DNA from: Parastagonospora avenae f. sp. tritici 18332-5 | Taxonomy: Eukaryota > Ascomycota > Dothideomycetes > Pleosporales > Phaeosphaeriaceae | NCBI GenBank assembly: GCA_022559985.1 | Contig: JAFJTR010000001.1 | Location: 248,001-312,000, forward strand | Direction: 5' to 3' | DNA: 64,000 nucleotides | Part shown: positions 1 through 11,490 of the stretch, in pieces | How the letters are laid out: each line of letters begins with the position of its first letter | How positions within the stretch are numbered: the first letter of the stretch is position 1 | Notes under the pieces: model-generated | What the model was told of the DNA's origin: nothing | Databases searched by the model: none | What the model saw: only the letters and a program-made list of their open reading frames with translations | Position numbers and translations under genes: made by a program

Positions 1-115
1 TGCGTAATTCGGCATTTCTTGCCAACTCTAATGACTGATGCCTATGCGCCGACCTGATGCTCCGTGCAAATGCAGATTCCAACGCGCTCGCTATGCAACA
101 AGAATGCAAACAAAA

Positions 116-2791
116 CTATACGAAATCTTCGTCATCGTCCCAGCCCAACGAGGCGTATATAGACGGCTCTTCGTCCTGGACTGGCTTCGAAGTTACGGCC
201 GGTTGGGCCTCACTGACAGGTGTGCTAAAAGGGTTAATGGATGTTGCAGCGACCGTCGTGTGCCGAAAATTAGTGGAAGTAGGAGGCGAGCTTCCGATCG
301 CCTTAAGTGGTGATTCAAAAACATGCGATGCCGATCTGTTTGCTGAAGCCACGTGTGACTTGGAAGGTGTTGCGAAGATCGTTCTCCGAGCTGCCCCTGA
401 CTCGAAGGCTTTCATGGTCGGCGCCTTTGACGGTGTCTCGGCTACATTGTGGTGCGCTAGGTTTCGGGCCGTCGCGCTACGGTGCACCGTTCCGGGAACC
501 ATGGGTTGCTGGTGAGAACCGGACGACGGGATAAAGAAGTCGCTCGACGGAGGCGCCGCAGATGTGGAGGTTCGAGCAAATGGATTGCTGATGCGATGGT
601 GGTGATCTGGTGTCTGCCCTACCATGTCTTTTGTTCTGCAGCCGACCCTGGGAGTCGCCGACACCTGGACGTCCTTGACCACCTTTCGAACAGGATTCAA
701 CTGCTTCCTTGATCTGCTGGATGGACCGAGGCTGCGGCGCTCGACTTCTTCTACGTAGCCGCCGGCAGCTAGTCCCCGGTTGGGCTTCTTCAGGGCTGTT
801 ATAGCGTCCTTCAGCTCCTCTTCTACGCGCTGTTTCTGCTTCAACTTGGCAGTGACGGCTGCAGAAGGTGTCGTGAGATCAAGCTCACGTCCTACGAGAT
901 GCCGATATTGCGACATCGATCTTCGGGTATCCCTAGAAGGACTGCGTTGGAATGGGATGGTTGATAGCGGTGCCTCGCTTCCTTCGCGCTTGACACCCTT
1001 GATGAGAGCGGAATCAGTCGCGGATCGATTCAATGATGGCGTGGCGCGGGACGTCGACCTGCGCATGGTCTCTGTCGCTACTCTTGCTAAGGACCGCCTA
1101 GACTTCTTCGTGTCTGGCTCTTTCGTCTCCCTAGACGTACGTGATGTGGTTGGGGGCTTCATCGCCTTTCGCTTTGGTGGAGACGTGTGCGCCGGCCCAC
1201 CCAACTTCTTATTGATCATAAGTGCCTGCTCGGGAAGGCGGTTCATGTAGAAGGGAATGATGACTTCGATGCAGAAATCACGGAGGCGGTCACTTGCACC
1301 GCCTCTACCGAGCCCTTCCGCATCATCATATTGCTGGGTGATCTTCGCGTCGAAGTCGAGGATGCCTGCCTCTTCCGTCGCGTGCCAGATGCACAGCCTG
1401 TCAAGCAACAAGTCCAGCTGCAGACCTATATCGTCAAGCTTCCTCTTGCGCTTCTTGGGTTTCGCCCGAGAGTCTTCCTGGGCTTGGGTATCGTCCACAA
1501 GCAGGTCATCTTCGGGTGGCGGTTTGTACGATGAGAGAGCTTCCAGCGCGATGACTTCAAGCATGAGTGTCAACTGTGCCAATGTCTCGCGAACCCGCAA
1601 TTCGCCTATTCGTCTCTTGATACGCTGGTCAATCGTCTCTTCACCGGTCGGCATGTCTGAGTGCCACCACTTCTTGATCATAGCCTCCTCATGGGGATAC
1701 ACGCCTTCTCGGCTGAGCTTCAGCTTCTTCTTGGTCTTCTTGGGCTTGCTAGCCGCCGCGGTAGGCTCGTCATCTGAAAAGCTTCCAGGCGGGAGTGCTT
1801 TAATAAGTGCAGGCAGTTTTTCATAGTATTTCTTTTCACTCGCCTTGGGAGTCAGAAGCATCGACCTCAGAAATGTCACCAGCTCGTGCGTAGGAGGCGC
1901 ACCCTCCTCGGGCGATGTGAAAGCGGTACGAATCCGGGCGATGGGGCCCTTCGAGAAGTATGCCAGCGAAGTCTTGGACATATAGATTGCATCCAGGTAC
2001 TGCTGTACGATTGACTCGAGTTGCTCCTGTGGGGTCGGTGCTGCGAACTGCACTTCTGGAACATCGGCTGGGATTGAGTTCGACAAAATATGGTCGTGGT
2101 CAGCTGGACTATCGAACCGTTGCGGGACCTCCTCCTTCACAGGTTGTGGCGCCTGCATCTTCCGCATCATCGACATCCTTGCTCGCTTCACTGGCCGCTC
2201 TACAGGCGGGGCCTCCACCGCTGCATGCTGCCACCACTCTCCAGTCTTGGCTGTGCTCTGCTCAGGTTGAGGCCAGACGGGGTAGGTCTGTAGACTAGAG
2301 GGGTCCCATAGCTCAGACACGTCCTTCTCTTTCAGCCAACTCGCAAGTCGGCATATGCTGTACACGTGTGTTTGTACACGCTCTATGGCATACAAGGCCC
2401 TCCTCGTGTCGTAACGTGCTATGAGGACCTTGGGAGCATCCTTCGGGGATCCATCTTCACTCTCCAACACATCGATATGGGCGGAGAAGAGCGAGTTGGC
2501 GCCGAAACTCTCATCTGCCGTCGGGTCGAGGAATGCCAAAGGCAGCTGTGAGCGTCCGATTACGCGGACTGGCTTGAAGGTGGCGGACTTTTCGAATGAA
2601 GATCCGGTATATGGCTTGATTTCGAAGGGTTTGGTGAAGCTTCCTAGCCCACATATGGCATCCCTCTTGCGCTTCGACGGCAGCTGCTGTGGCTTCGATT
2701 CGTCGCGTTTGATGGTTACTCCGAGAAGTTTGATGGGGTGGCTAGATACGGAGTGAAGCATTGTTTTCGTTTGCAATGCGTACGTGGACAT
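116..2791 (-). CDS. SLD3: DNA replication regulator Sld3-like protein
   Basis: Single-exon gene for 891 aa. Sld3 binds the origin-loaded MCM helicase, brings in Cdc45 and, after CDK phosphorylation, binds Dpb11 so that GINS joins and the CMG helicase forms; it acts in the nucleus. The central third carries the block SKTSLAYFSKGPIARIR, which I recognise as the core of the fungal Sld3 domain. The C-terminal half is basic and disordered, with many S/T-P dipeptides (TSPPK, RSPSR, TPSK twice, ESPLK), as expected of a CDK target. The length is usual for filamentous fungi, longer than yeast Sld3. A second in-frame ATG is 10 codons downstream, so the start may be 2761. The gene is divergent from the MRJP-like gene. 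Confidence 0.85.
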   Translation of the reverse strand: MSTYALQTKTMLHSVSSHPIKLLGVTIKRDESKPQQLPSKRKRDAICGLGSFTKPFEIKPYTGSSFEKSATFKPVRVIGRSQLPLAFLDPTADESFGANSLFSAHIDVLESEDGSPKDAPKVLIARYDTRRALYAIERVQTHVYSICRLASWLKEKDVSELWDPSSLQTYPVWPQPEQSTAKTGEWWQHAAVEAPPVERPVKRARMSMMRKMQAPQPVKEEVPQRFDSPADHDHILSNSIPADVPEVQFAAPTPQEQLESIVQQYLDAIYMSKTSLAYFSKGPIARIRTAFTSPEEGAPPTHELVTFLRSMLLTPKASEKKYYEKLPALIKALPPGSFSDDEPTAAASKPKKTKKKLKLSREGVYPHEEAMIKKWWHSDMPTGEETIDQRIKRRIGELRVRETLAQLTLMLEVIALEALSSYKPPPEDDLLVDDTQAQEDSRAKPKKRKRKLDDIGLQLDLLLDRLCIWHATEEAGILDFDAKITQQYDDAEGLGRGGASDRLRDFCIEVIIPFYMNRLPEQALMINKKLGGPAHTSPPKRKAMKPPTTSRTSRETKEPDTKKSRRSLARVATETMRRSTSRATPSLNRSATDSALIKGVKREGSEAPLSTIPFQRSPSRDTRRSMSQYRHLVGRELDLTTPSAAVTAKLKQKQRVEEELKDAITALKKPNRGLAAGGYVEEVERRSLGPSSRSRKQLNPVRKVVKDVQVSATPRVGCRTKDMVGQTPDHHHRISNPFARTSTSAAPPSSDFFIPSSGSHQQPMVPGTVHRSATARNLAHHNVAETPSKAPTMKAFESGAARRTIFATPSKSHVASANRSASHVFESPLKAIGSSPPTSTNFRHTTVAATSINPFSTPVSEAQPAVTSKPVQDEEPSIYASLGWDDDEDFV

Positions 2792-3327
2792 CGGATATGC
2801 TCATGGCGGGTTTGAGTATCCGGCGGGGTGCGTTATTGTTAGAGATCTCCTGCTGGAGTCGACGCGTTGAGCAAAACGCGTAGGCTCGTGCACAACTCCA
2901 CGCTAATGCGTCCTTACAGGGATCGGCTGACCCGCGGACCCCACATCGAGATCACTTCAGTAGCCGCACTACTCATCTACTCCAGAGTCTAAAGAGCAGA
3001 ATATCACTGCTGTCAGAGTATTCGATGGATCTCATCATCCCTCGACAGACTATCTCGGCCGCCTCGGACATAACCCCTCAACAACTCTCTATTTGTATGC
3101 CGGCAGATCTGCGCACGCACATGCACTAACCTTGTAAACCTTAATGGCCCCGGGTTCCAGCTGCGGTAAACACGATGAAGAGCCGATCAGTCCGGGTAAA
3201 TATTGGTAACGACTGTATACCTCACGTCATTGACTGCAAACATTGAGCATTGAAATATACGTCATTTTCGTGCCTACAGCCACCATCCAACGCTAATACT
3301 CTCTGTTTCCTTTACCTCACGATCAAG
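2792..3327. other. Divergent intergenic region SLD3 / MRJP-like
   Basis: This stretch separates two divergently transcribed genes and must hold both promoters. I see no coding frame, RNA gene or repeat in it. Confidence 0.6.
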
Positions 3328-4653
3328 ATGTGGCGCCACATATTTGTACCTAGTATTCTATTCGTTCAGTGTGCAGCGGACGCTGACTTTGACACACCAT
3401 CTGGCGGCTTTCGACCCTTCGGGCCTGACTACAACCATGGATCTTACCCCCAAGACTTCTCCATTGTGGGACCACCGCTTGAAGCAATACACGATAGTCA
3501 ATCGCCTTCTACTGGTCTGGCCGTGGACGTGGACCATAACCTCTATCTCACATACCCTCGCAATGCTGGTCAGACGCCTAGCAACGTCGTCATCTGCACT
3601 TCGTTCAACGACGAAAAGCCCTGGCCGACTACCGAGATACAAAACTGCACCGCAGGTCAGGACCCTAGCACATGCTTCATCAACGTTCAGAACGTCGTTC
3701 GCGATGACAAGGGCCGTCTTTGGGTTGTGGACAACGGCATTGCTGCTGGCGCACCTGCAGGATCTGATGCCGTATATGGCGGTGCAAAACTCATGAGCTT
3801 CAACGAGACCACCGCAGGGCACATCCGGACGTACAAGATACCTAAAGACCTCCTCGCACATGGAATGAACATGAACGACATGAAAGTCAACACGACGTTT
3901 GGCGGGAGAGGAGGCTATGCTTTTATCACAGACGCCAGTACGAATAGCTCGCTTGTAGCGATGGACCTCGAAAACGGCAGCGGGGTACGAAGGTTGTTCA
4001 ACACTAGCGTTGCAAGAGCGGATGAAAAGTATGTCGGATCCTATGATGGGGAATTAATCTACAGATGGAACGGGACACAAAAAGGCCATCTTACCACAGC
4101 CGCAGATGGTATAACTTTGGGTACGTGAGCCGTCTTCCAACCAAGCTGCGTCGCTGAGGTCAACAAAGCATCCGGGAACTTTTACTGGGGCGTCCTCGCA
4201 TCGCGCCGCTTCTACTATATTTCTCAAGAAACCCTTGTCAACACCAACTTAACTGATGCGCAAGTCCTCGCAGCTGTCCAGAACCCTGGTCAAGTCGGCT
4301 CAGAGCAAGCTGGTTTCACATCCGACGACCGTGGTCGCGTTTACGTCGCAGCCAGCGAGCAAAACGCCATCTACTACGTCGATACACTCAAGAGCGAGCA
4401 GAATATGACGGTCAATGGCAATGCGCCTGGAGGCACCGGGCTCATACCAGCGGAAGACTATGTTGTGAAGACACTCGTGAGGAACGCCATGATCCAGCAT
4501 GCAGACTCGATGGCGATTCTGGATGGTTGGTTGTATTTCAACACGAACCAGTTGACTTTGGGCCCACAATTTCAGTACAACAATGTTGACAAGCGAAAAG
4601 GGCCGTTCCGGAGCTTCAGAGTTTGGGTGGGCAGGGGACAAGCTGTGGGATAG
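3328..4653 (+). CDS. Secreted major royal jelly protein / yellow-family protein
   Basis: Two exons (3328-4120 and 4169-4653) around a 48-nt GTACGT...AAG intron give 425 aa. The start MWRHIFVPSILFV opens a signal peptide; an in-frame ATG 26 codons upstream would bury it, so I prefer 3328. The body has the six-bladed beta-propeller pattern of the MRJP/yellow family: GLAVDVDHNLYLTYPR, the block around RLWVVDNGIAAG, DMKVN, GYAFITDAS and, in exon 2, GVLASRRFYYISQETL and the closing QHADSMAILDGWLYFNTNQL. Several N-x-S/T sites suggest glycosylation. Family members bind small ligands or act in pigment metabolism in insects; the fungal role is unknown to me. A lactonase-like propeller is the alternative fold relative. 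Confidence 0.8.
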
Positions 4654-5014
4654 TCATCACAGATATCAGAAAGTCAGCATGTATACAGCACTAGGTGCTG
4701 CAACAATTCGTGCGCGCTCTGTCTGAACTCGACTTACTATTAGAGAGCAACGACTGTCCCATATGTAAGCCTGAATGCAACCAATAGCTAGTTAGTACAT
4801 CGCAGACAGGCAAAACAACTTTGAAGTGAGATAGCTTGAGTGAACTGACCTCGCTTCAGAGATGGTGCTCAGGGTCATGAGGCAGAGCCCGCACAAATTA
4901 TTGCTGCGCCTGGTGGCATCTACTCGATGACCAGACAATAAGCCTGAACCGATAAAGCATACTATAGCAAATGGGGTATATCGCGAACCAATCAAAGACC
5001 ATATAAAAGAACCC
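4654..5014. other. Convergent 3' intergenic region
   Basis: The 3' flanks of two convergent genes. No supported feature was seen. Confidence 0.6.
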
Positions 5015-5956
5015 TCACATCTCATACTCCCACCCCACAGCCGCATACATCAACTCCTCCACCTCCTCATCCTCATCCTCATCCTCATCTTCAATCTCCA
5101 CCGGCTCCCCCTGCGTGCCCATCCTCCCACCCTGCCCCAACGCCTCCCACTCCCTCGCCAACGCCTTCCTCACATACTCCCTCCTCCCCTCCTCCGTCTG
5201 CATACTCTTCGCCGCCTTCTCCAGCGCCGCAGAGCTCATCCCCGGCGCGCGACTCCACCCGCGATTCGGGTAGTAATGCAGGCCCATGTGGTTGACGATG
5301 CGATCGTGCGCCGCGGGCCTGCGCCGCATACTCTTGTCCGCGCCCGCTCCGAGGCGGGATTTTATGTGCGCCTCCCGTTCGCGGACGTCGGCTTCGAGCA
5401 GCATTATTGCGGGGCTTCCCATGACAGTGTAGAGGCCAGACGTAAGGGGTGGGAGCGAGGGGTGCAGGGCGTTGGGGGTGAAGAGGTCGAGTTTGGAGAG
5501 GGAGTGTGCTTTGTGGGCTTGTGTCATTGTCTACACCAAAAGTTACTATCATCTTCTAAACACCTCTCCCGAATCTTTTTGCGGAGAGAGAGAGAGGGGG
5601 GGGGAGAGGGTGCAAGTCCTTACCATCTTTGGAAAATACTGCTTATCACACATGCGACAGCACGTCAACCCGCCATACAAAATCGCCCTACGCGTACTCT
5701 TGCGCTTGCAAAACTGACACGTCTCCGCGAGCCACTTGCGCCGGCAGCTAAACGCCCTGCTCCGCGGCGGCGTGAAGTTGGCATATTTCTTCAGCCGGTT
5801 GCGGCAGTATTCTTCCACCACGGTACAGAGGTGTTTGTTGGTGAGGGCGAGGGCGTTGAGCGGGTGGACAGCTGCAGGCAGGCGGTTTTGCGCGAGGGCG
5901 TTGTAGAACAGGATTTCGAGGAGGATTTCAAGCGGGAGGTCGATGAGGCGTGGCAT
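5015..5956 (-). CDS. F-box protein with a C4 zinc-binding-like motif
   Basis: Two exons (5956-5624 and 5530-5015) around a 92-nt GTAAGG...TAG intron give 282 aa. Residues 3-50 (LIDLPLEILLEILFYNAL onward) match an F-box, which docks a substrate receptor onto SCF ubiquitin ligase through Skp1. It is followed by paired cysteines at C80/C83 and C99 or C100/C103, a likely small zinc site. Exon 2 is charged and ends in an acidic run (EIEDEDEDEDEEVEEL) just before the C terminus. The ATG at 5956 lies directly before the F-box; the frame is open 51 codons further upstream, but that part is low-complexity and looks like leader. The substrate cannot be told from sequence. Confidence 0.7.
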
Positions 5957-6311
5957 GGTTGTGGTGCTGGCTGGTGGTGGATGTGTGGGGGCGGAAGTGA
6001 GGTCAGCGGTAGGTGTGGGGTGGGGATTGTGGGGAAGACGCGACGCGCGACAAGGGAGGTGCGGTGGACTTTTGTCTTTCACTCTATGTAATGTCGCGCA
6101 TAATGCCACGGGCTGGCGGCTACATTCACTTTATATGTGGCGTTTGGCTGCTCGTGTTTGTTGTTTGTGTGAAGTTATGCGCACGTCAATGAACCATGGG
6201 GAAGGTGTGCAACTTATACCTGGGTACAGTTCGCCGTTTGAACTATCAGCCATACATAATCCCGCTACACAGCCCAAGCTCTGAAAACCTTCAAGGCACC
6301 CCCGTACACAT
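5957..6311. other. Intergenic region between F-box and coiled-coil genes
   Basis: Promoter of the F-box gene and 3' flank of the coiled-coil gene, both on the minus strand. No RNA gene or repeat was seen. Confidence 0.55.
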
Positions 6312-8949
6312 TTATACCTCAAGAAACCCCTGCTCCTTCAAACCCGCAACAAGTTTTCTAGTCTCTATGTCGAGCTCGACGTCAGACGCCCACCCCGCTC
6401 CATCCCATATATCCCAACTATTCTTTCCAAGCCAATAACTCCATCCTTGGTTCTCCCACAGATTCTCTTCCATCTGCCACCTGTGCACCTGCTTCATTAC
6501 AGTTCCGAAATTGTCTTGTAAGGTTCTGTGTCTAGCTTGCTTCTGGCGGAGCTGCTGTAGTTCAGCTTCGCGACGTGCGGTTTCTTTGGGATGGAGACAG
6601 CGTGGGACGTGTCTGAATTTCTTGGACGGGGCAGCAGCGGAGTCTCTGCGAACGAGTTTCTTGCTCGTCTTCTCCTCTCTGGCGGCCTCATGCTTTGTGG
6701 CATTAGCTTCAGCCGTACAAACAGCCCTCACCAACCCATCCCTCCCCCAAGCATCCCTCAGCCCCTCAATCTCCCCCTCATACTCCCGCATCTGTTCCAA
6801 AATCTTTGGCAACATGTCCTCTTCTATACGCGCCTTATCCACCTTCACAGCATCAAACTCCCTGGTCGTAACCTGAAGATCGCGCTCCAGCCTCCTCACT
6901 TTCTCATGCAGCGGCTCGAGTTCGAAATACTTCGGATCTTTGAGTTTCTCATGATATGCTTTCATGCAGATCATCATGTCATTCCGCTGCTGCTCGTAGG
7001 CGAGTTCGAAACCCCCTGATTCTTTCTCGGCGCGGGATTTTATCTTTTTAAACTCGGCTTCCCAGCGCTGAGCGCATGTTTTCTGTGTTTGCATTCGCTC
7101 CTTCATGGTGCTGTATGCATCCCGAGCCGTGGTGAGGTCGGCTCGGAGTTCTCTGTTCTTTTCTCTAAGGTAGGGTTGGTAGATTGCCCCTGCCTTGACT
7201 TTCCAGTCTGCGAGTCTGCGCTCTGATTGCTCGGTTTTTTTCTGCGCTTGTTCTGTTTGTGTTTTCCAGTATGTTTCGGACTCTTCTAGCACTTGCAGAT
7301 CCTTCTGTGCTGTCGCGAGCTCCTTGTTCTTAACTTCGAGGTCAGCCGATGTAGCCTGCATGTTATCCTCCATAACGCTGGCGAAGCGGACAATGTGCCT
7401 GTGCAAATTCTTGGCCTCTAGGCTGGAGTAAGGCTTCCATCTCAGATCCCTCAATGCTTTGGTATCAGACGCGTCGCCTGTTCTAGTCTGTTTCACTGCG
7501 TTTGCTAGATACTGAACATCTTCCCACATTTTTGTGAGATTTTCGCCTAAGGTCTTGGTACCTTCTCTGACCTCATCCAGTTCCATGCTTTTAGCTTCGA
7601 GGTCATGGCTCAGAGTTTGGACATTCCGCTCAAGAGCACTTATCTTCTCAAGAGCGGCTTCTTCCTGCTTGACGGCAGACTCCGCGGCGGAAACTAGAGC
7701 ACTTATCTCCTCCAAAGCGGCTTCATCCTGCTTAATGGCGGACTCTGCGGTAGAAACTAGTTCGCCTTCTAACTGTTGGTTTTGTTGAGCTATTTTGACT
7801 ACCGCGTCTTCCAGCTTTTGATTACGATGTTGCAGTTCGTACATCTTTTGTTGCTCAGCAGACTGGATCTTGGGTTCTGGCATGTCTTGTTCGACCTGCC
7901 TCGAATCTTGCAGTTTGGGCGCCTCATGTACTTCCACCTCAGTCTGGGTCTCAATCGGAAGTCTAGGCTGCACCTCACTACTACTCCCCGTATCACTGGC
8001 CTTGACACCAACCAAATTTTGGATTTCAGCCTTAAAGTGTTCATCAAGCTGTGCCTGCTTTCTCTCCAACTCTTCAAGTTCGATCTCTGCGATATCGCGC
8101 TCCAATTGCGCAAGCTCCTCATCTTGCATATTACGCTGCATTCCTTCAGTCTCGGGATAATATGCGCCCATACTCTGCGATAGTGGCGTCTCTCTGCCAT
8201 CAAAGCTCCCTCTAGACTCTCGCCGCTCGCTAGAGTGTGGCGACTGAGCATTCTGGCTACACGTTCCTCCATCTCGTGTTTCAGGATTGGTCACGGGGAT
8301 TTCTAGCAGCTTCCCCTTGCCCTTGTGTCTTCGAGTAAGAATACTTGGGGGTCTGCTTATACCGCTCGACCCAGGATTTGCCGAGCCAGCACCCTCGATC
8401 TGACCAGCTGTCGATGTCGTCCTTGCGTGTAATTGTCTTGGAGGCCCAAGCCCAGCTATATCTGCCTGTTTCGCTTTCGATGCTTTCGTGTCGAGAGCCA
8501 ATGTTAGTCTTTTGCCATCACCAATCTGTTTTGCCGTTGATGCTTGCGTGCCGCGGGCATAAGCATGGGTGTTAGGTACTAAGTTAGTTCGCGGCTTCGT
8601 TGGTTGTTCGGCGTCGTCATGGTCTTCGGCTTTGCTTCTGGGTGTGGACTTGACGGGAAACCCGGAAGAAGACTTTTGCTGCTTGCGCTTATCGTTCGCC
8701 ATGATTTGTGGTGTACTGTATATACTCGAAAGAGGTGGAATGGATTCTAGCTCTCATCGTCTCACGCGTCTTCACGCAATGTTCACTTACATTGTGTGCC
8801 GTGACCATCATCTCTTCGACATCACCTACCCATTGTCCCAGACTCTCCGCCATTGTCGTCAATACCTCCTCTTTGTTCGCATTACATGGCCTTTGTACTC
8901 CGTCATTCATGGCTATTCCCGTCCTTTTATCATTGTCACTGTCAGACAT
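6312..8949 (-). CDS. Long coiled-coil protein, unrecognised family
   Basis: A single open frame 8702-6312 encodes 796 aa. The N-terminal 150 residues are basic and Ser/Pro-rich. Then comes a long E/K/Q-rich heptad-repeat region from about residue 190 to 700, including a near-duplicated pair of segments (ALEEISALVSAAESAVKQ and a copy). The C-terminal tail is Trp-rich (WQMEENLWENQGWSYW). An upstream frame 8949-8791 (53 codons, starting MSDSDNDKRT) reaches a good GTAAGTG donor. Joining it to 8750 across a 40-nt intron keeps phase and reads through the 8702 ATG, giving 865 aa; I think this longer form is somewhat more likely. It may be a cytoskeletal or organelle scaffold, but I cannot assign a function. 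Confidence 0.65.
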
Positions 8950-9681
8950 CTCTCTAGCTCTAGACCATCACGACTCAAAGCCTGATTCCAAATCCCTTTG
9001 TCTCCGCACCTCCACCAAGGCACTATCGACGTCCCGTCAACATACACTCGGTGATCTTTTGTCATGATCCCCCCCGCCTCACAGCCATCCTGCAGACTTC
9101 ATCCTTCCGCTCCCATATGAAACTACTGTTCCAACTACGAGAATAGCCTCAAGGGATCGTCCTGCAGTCTTCGGGTTGTATCCTCGATGTGGGAAGCCAT
9201 CGGTTCAGGACGGCGAGCTTCATCGCGTGGGGCGCCGCTCATGTCATGTCGCCCCGAACTAGAGGGTCAGGGTGATACAGACATCTGGAGCTAGTCACAT
9301 GCGGACAATGTGCAATCCGCCGCTTTTGGATAGTGGTCCGTGAGAGAGCTTGGTGAGGCTCGGCATGTGGAGGCGATTGTCGAGACGAGAGGAGCCAGGG
9401 GAGCTTATCGATAGTGATAGTGCAGTGAAGGAATTGTCAGCATCGAACATAGTTTTGGAAATAATGATTCGTGAAGAGATGGAGGGTAAGATTATCCGTA
9501 GTATGAACCCTATCGATAACGGATGACTTTGTATGGTTGACTGGATGAATGGCAACTTGAACAGGCTGTTTTGGAAGTGCACTCACACAGATGCATGACG
9601 TCGAAAGTTGTACATACTCGTGTATCAAGTGAGTTGGACAGGACAGATCTGCTGACGTTTGAAGACTTACAATCTCCTGTC
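8950..9681. other. Gene-poor stretch
   Basis: Upstream of the coiled-coil gene. A short minus frame at 9295-9447 (51 codons from MFDADNSF) is open, but it has no splice partner or context that I trust. Confidence 0.4.
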
Positions 9682-10054
9682 TCAACAGACGAAGAGTGCT
9701 AGTAAGTCCCAGCGTACTGGGAAGGTGAGCCGCGAGAAGCCGAGCCCCAAGACCTCGTGATAGTCCAGATCAATGTACTCAGTCGGCTGAGTAAAATCTC
9801 ATGGCATCCCCTACCAAGCTACATGGCTAATCGTGCTGATTCATCAGTGGGGTCGACTACGACATAGTACACATCAGATCATACTTGCATAGCTGATGAA
9901 GATCGTCGGGCTCCACGACTCTTATCCCCGCCGTCTCGAGGACGGCAAAGTCAATAGGAGTAGGTTCGCCCCGGGACCGTTGAACTATCACGTCTCCATG
10001 ACGCTCCGGCGTAGCGTACCAGACATGACTTGACACAGACCCCCTACATGACAC
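9682..10054 (-). CDS. Possible spliced gene fragment, unknown
   Basis: Two coding-like blocks lie in order on the minus strand. The first (10054 to about 9887) reads RHGDVIVQRSRGEPTPIDF and AVLETAGIRVVEPDDLHQL before a GTATGATC donor. The second (9786-9682) reads EYIDLDYHEVLGLGFSRLTF and on to a TGA stop. The direct junction is out of phase. An extra 13-nt exon around 9814-9826 would repair it but needs a 36-nt intron, short for this genome. The gene may be decayed, or the model may be wrong. The phrasing recalls SRR1-like domain proteins only weakly, so I assign no function. Confidence 0.25.
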
Positions 10055-11490
10055 TACATTATAGCTCTTGAGAGCGCAATACCATAATAGTTACCATTCG
10101 TTTTGCACTTCCAGCCCTTTGTGTTGTGTCTTTCCTTGCTTTTCGCTGGTGTATCCTAGGCGCGTGTTACTTTTTGCTTTTTCCTACTAACTTTTCTTAG
10201 CCCATACTTTGTTATTCCGTTTCATCCTCCTTGCACTGCATTTTATGCCGTTTCATCCTCCTTGCACTGCATCTTATTCCGTTTCAACCTCCTTGTGCTG
10301 CATCGCACTACCTCTCCATCACGCCTTACTACCTTCTAACACACATACATACATACACACATCCAGCCCCAACGTTAGCCGTTTTGTGTCACGTTACCCA
10401 TAATTCTCGGAGCACGAGTTCGCGTAGAATAACCGTAGCGTCAACTAGAGTAGCGGAGCGGAGGAATTGCCTGTCCGAGCATCCATCGATATCACCATGT
10501 AGCGTTGGCGGCGCAATATCAGGCCGAAACTCTTCACCTTCATGACTACAGGTTCACATCAGCAAAGTCGAGTAGCGCAATATGCAAGCCACAGCTTTCT
10601 AGAGTCCAGGATATGCTTTCGTGTCAAGGTGCAGTCCCTAATGAACTTCGCAAAGGAGACGCGGTTATGTTGACTTGTTTGCGCTGGGCTTCCGGCGTCC
10701 GGTCAGAACGTGCATCTCCAAACCCCACAATCCAAACAAGCCCCTGATTCAGAGCCTCAACAATGACGCCGTGAATACAGCTTGCACACTTTGCTCGCTT
10801 AGGCAAGCCAATCAATCGATGACCAGGTACGTTTGGTGGTACAAATCCACAACGGCGTGTGGTTGCTATCCAGTAAGGGCGAGGCGTGCATTCCACAGTC
10901 CAGGTCCGAACAGGGAAACGCCCCCTCCCAGCCGCATGTCGACACGATCGTCCGGAACCATCCCGAACTTCTGATGCATGCAACATGTAGGAGGGATACC
11001 TTGACGTCTGCATCCTTTGGTAGGAAGACGGTACCAGTGGCTGGTGTACCAGGCGGGATGGCCGATCCGATTGGGACCCACCTGACGAGCACATCAGCAG
11101 TCGGCGTGCTAGGCAAGGTTTAGCGATTGGCTGTCCACCTGTTGACTCCGCGGAGCTCTAGCGTAACCGGATAGTTGGGTCGATGAACAGCGTAGATCCT
11201 TTGTGTCCAGAATCTGCTTTGCTGAAGCAACGTGTAGAAATTGCAGAGTTTGATGAAACCTCACAAAATTGCCAACACGGGGGCCTTGCATGAATCCGAC
11301 GCATGCTGGCTGTTCACGCAATGGTCAGCCATGGAGGTGGGCCTACTGTCAGGATGCCGACCTGAATACTACCGTAGCCATCCGGCATGTTCACGGCGCT
11401 CGGACCATGCGACATGTTTTGAGAGAAAATAGCTCCATGGCGCTGTCTACTCCACTAAACAGACAGATGGTGGCCAAGTAGCACCCTGGC
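10055..11490. other. Gene-poor stretch with short repeats
   Basis: Short open frames occur on both strands. The most coding-like is on the minus strand near 11094-10997 (VLVRWVPIGSAIPPGTP), continuing at 10970-10869 after a 29-nt in-phase gap that is too short for a normal intron. No consistent gene model could be built. Confidence 0.35.
10212..10303 (+). repeat. Three-copy 30-31 bp tandem repeat
   Basis: Three head-to-tail units start near 10212, 10242 and 10273. They share the core CCGTTTCATCCTCCTTGCA, with single-base changes in the third copy (CAACC, TTGTGC). It is followed by an ACAT-rich run at about 10330-10355. Probably a simple minisatellite. Confidence 0.8.

Noticed and set aside
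5276..6091. 271-codon plus-strand frame
   Set aside because: Lies across both exons and the intron of the F-box gene on the other strand; composition is low-complexity.
10624..11116. Minus-strand frames around VLVRWVPIGSAIPP as a gene
   Set aside because: The two best blocks are separated by only 29 nt, too short for a normal intron, and no ATG-to-stop path was found.
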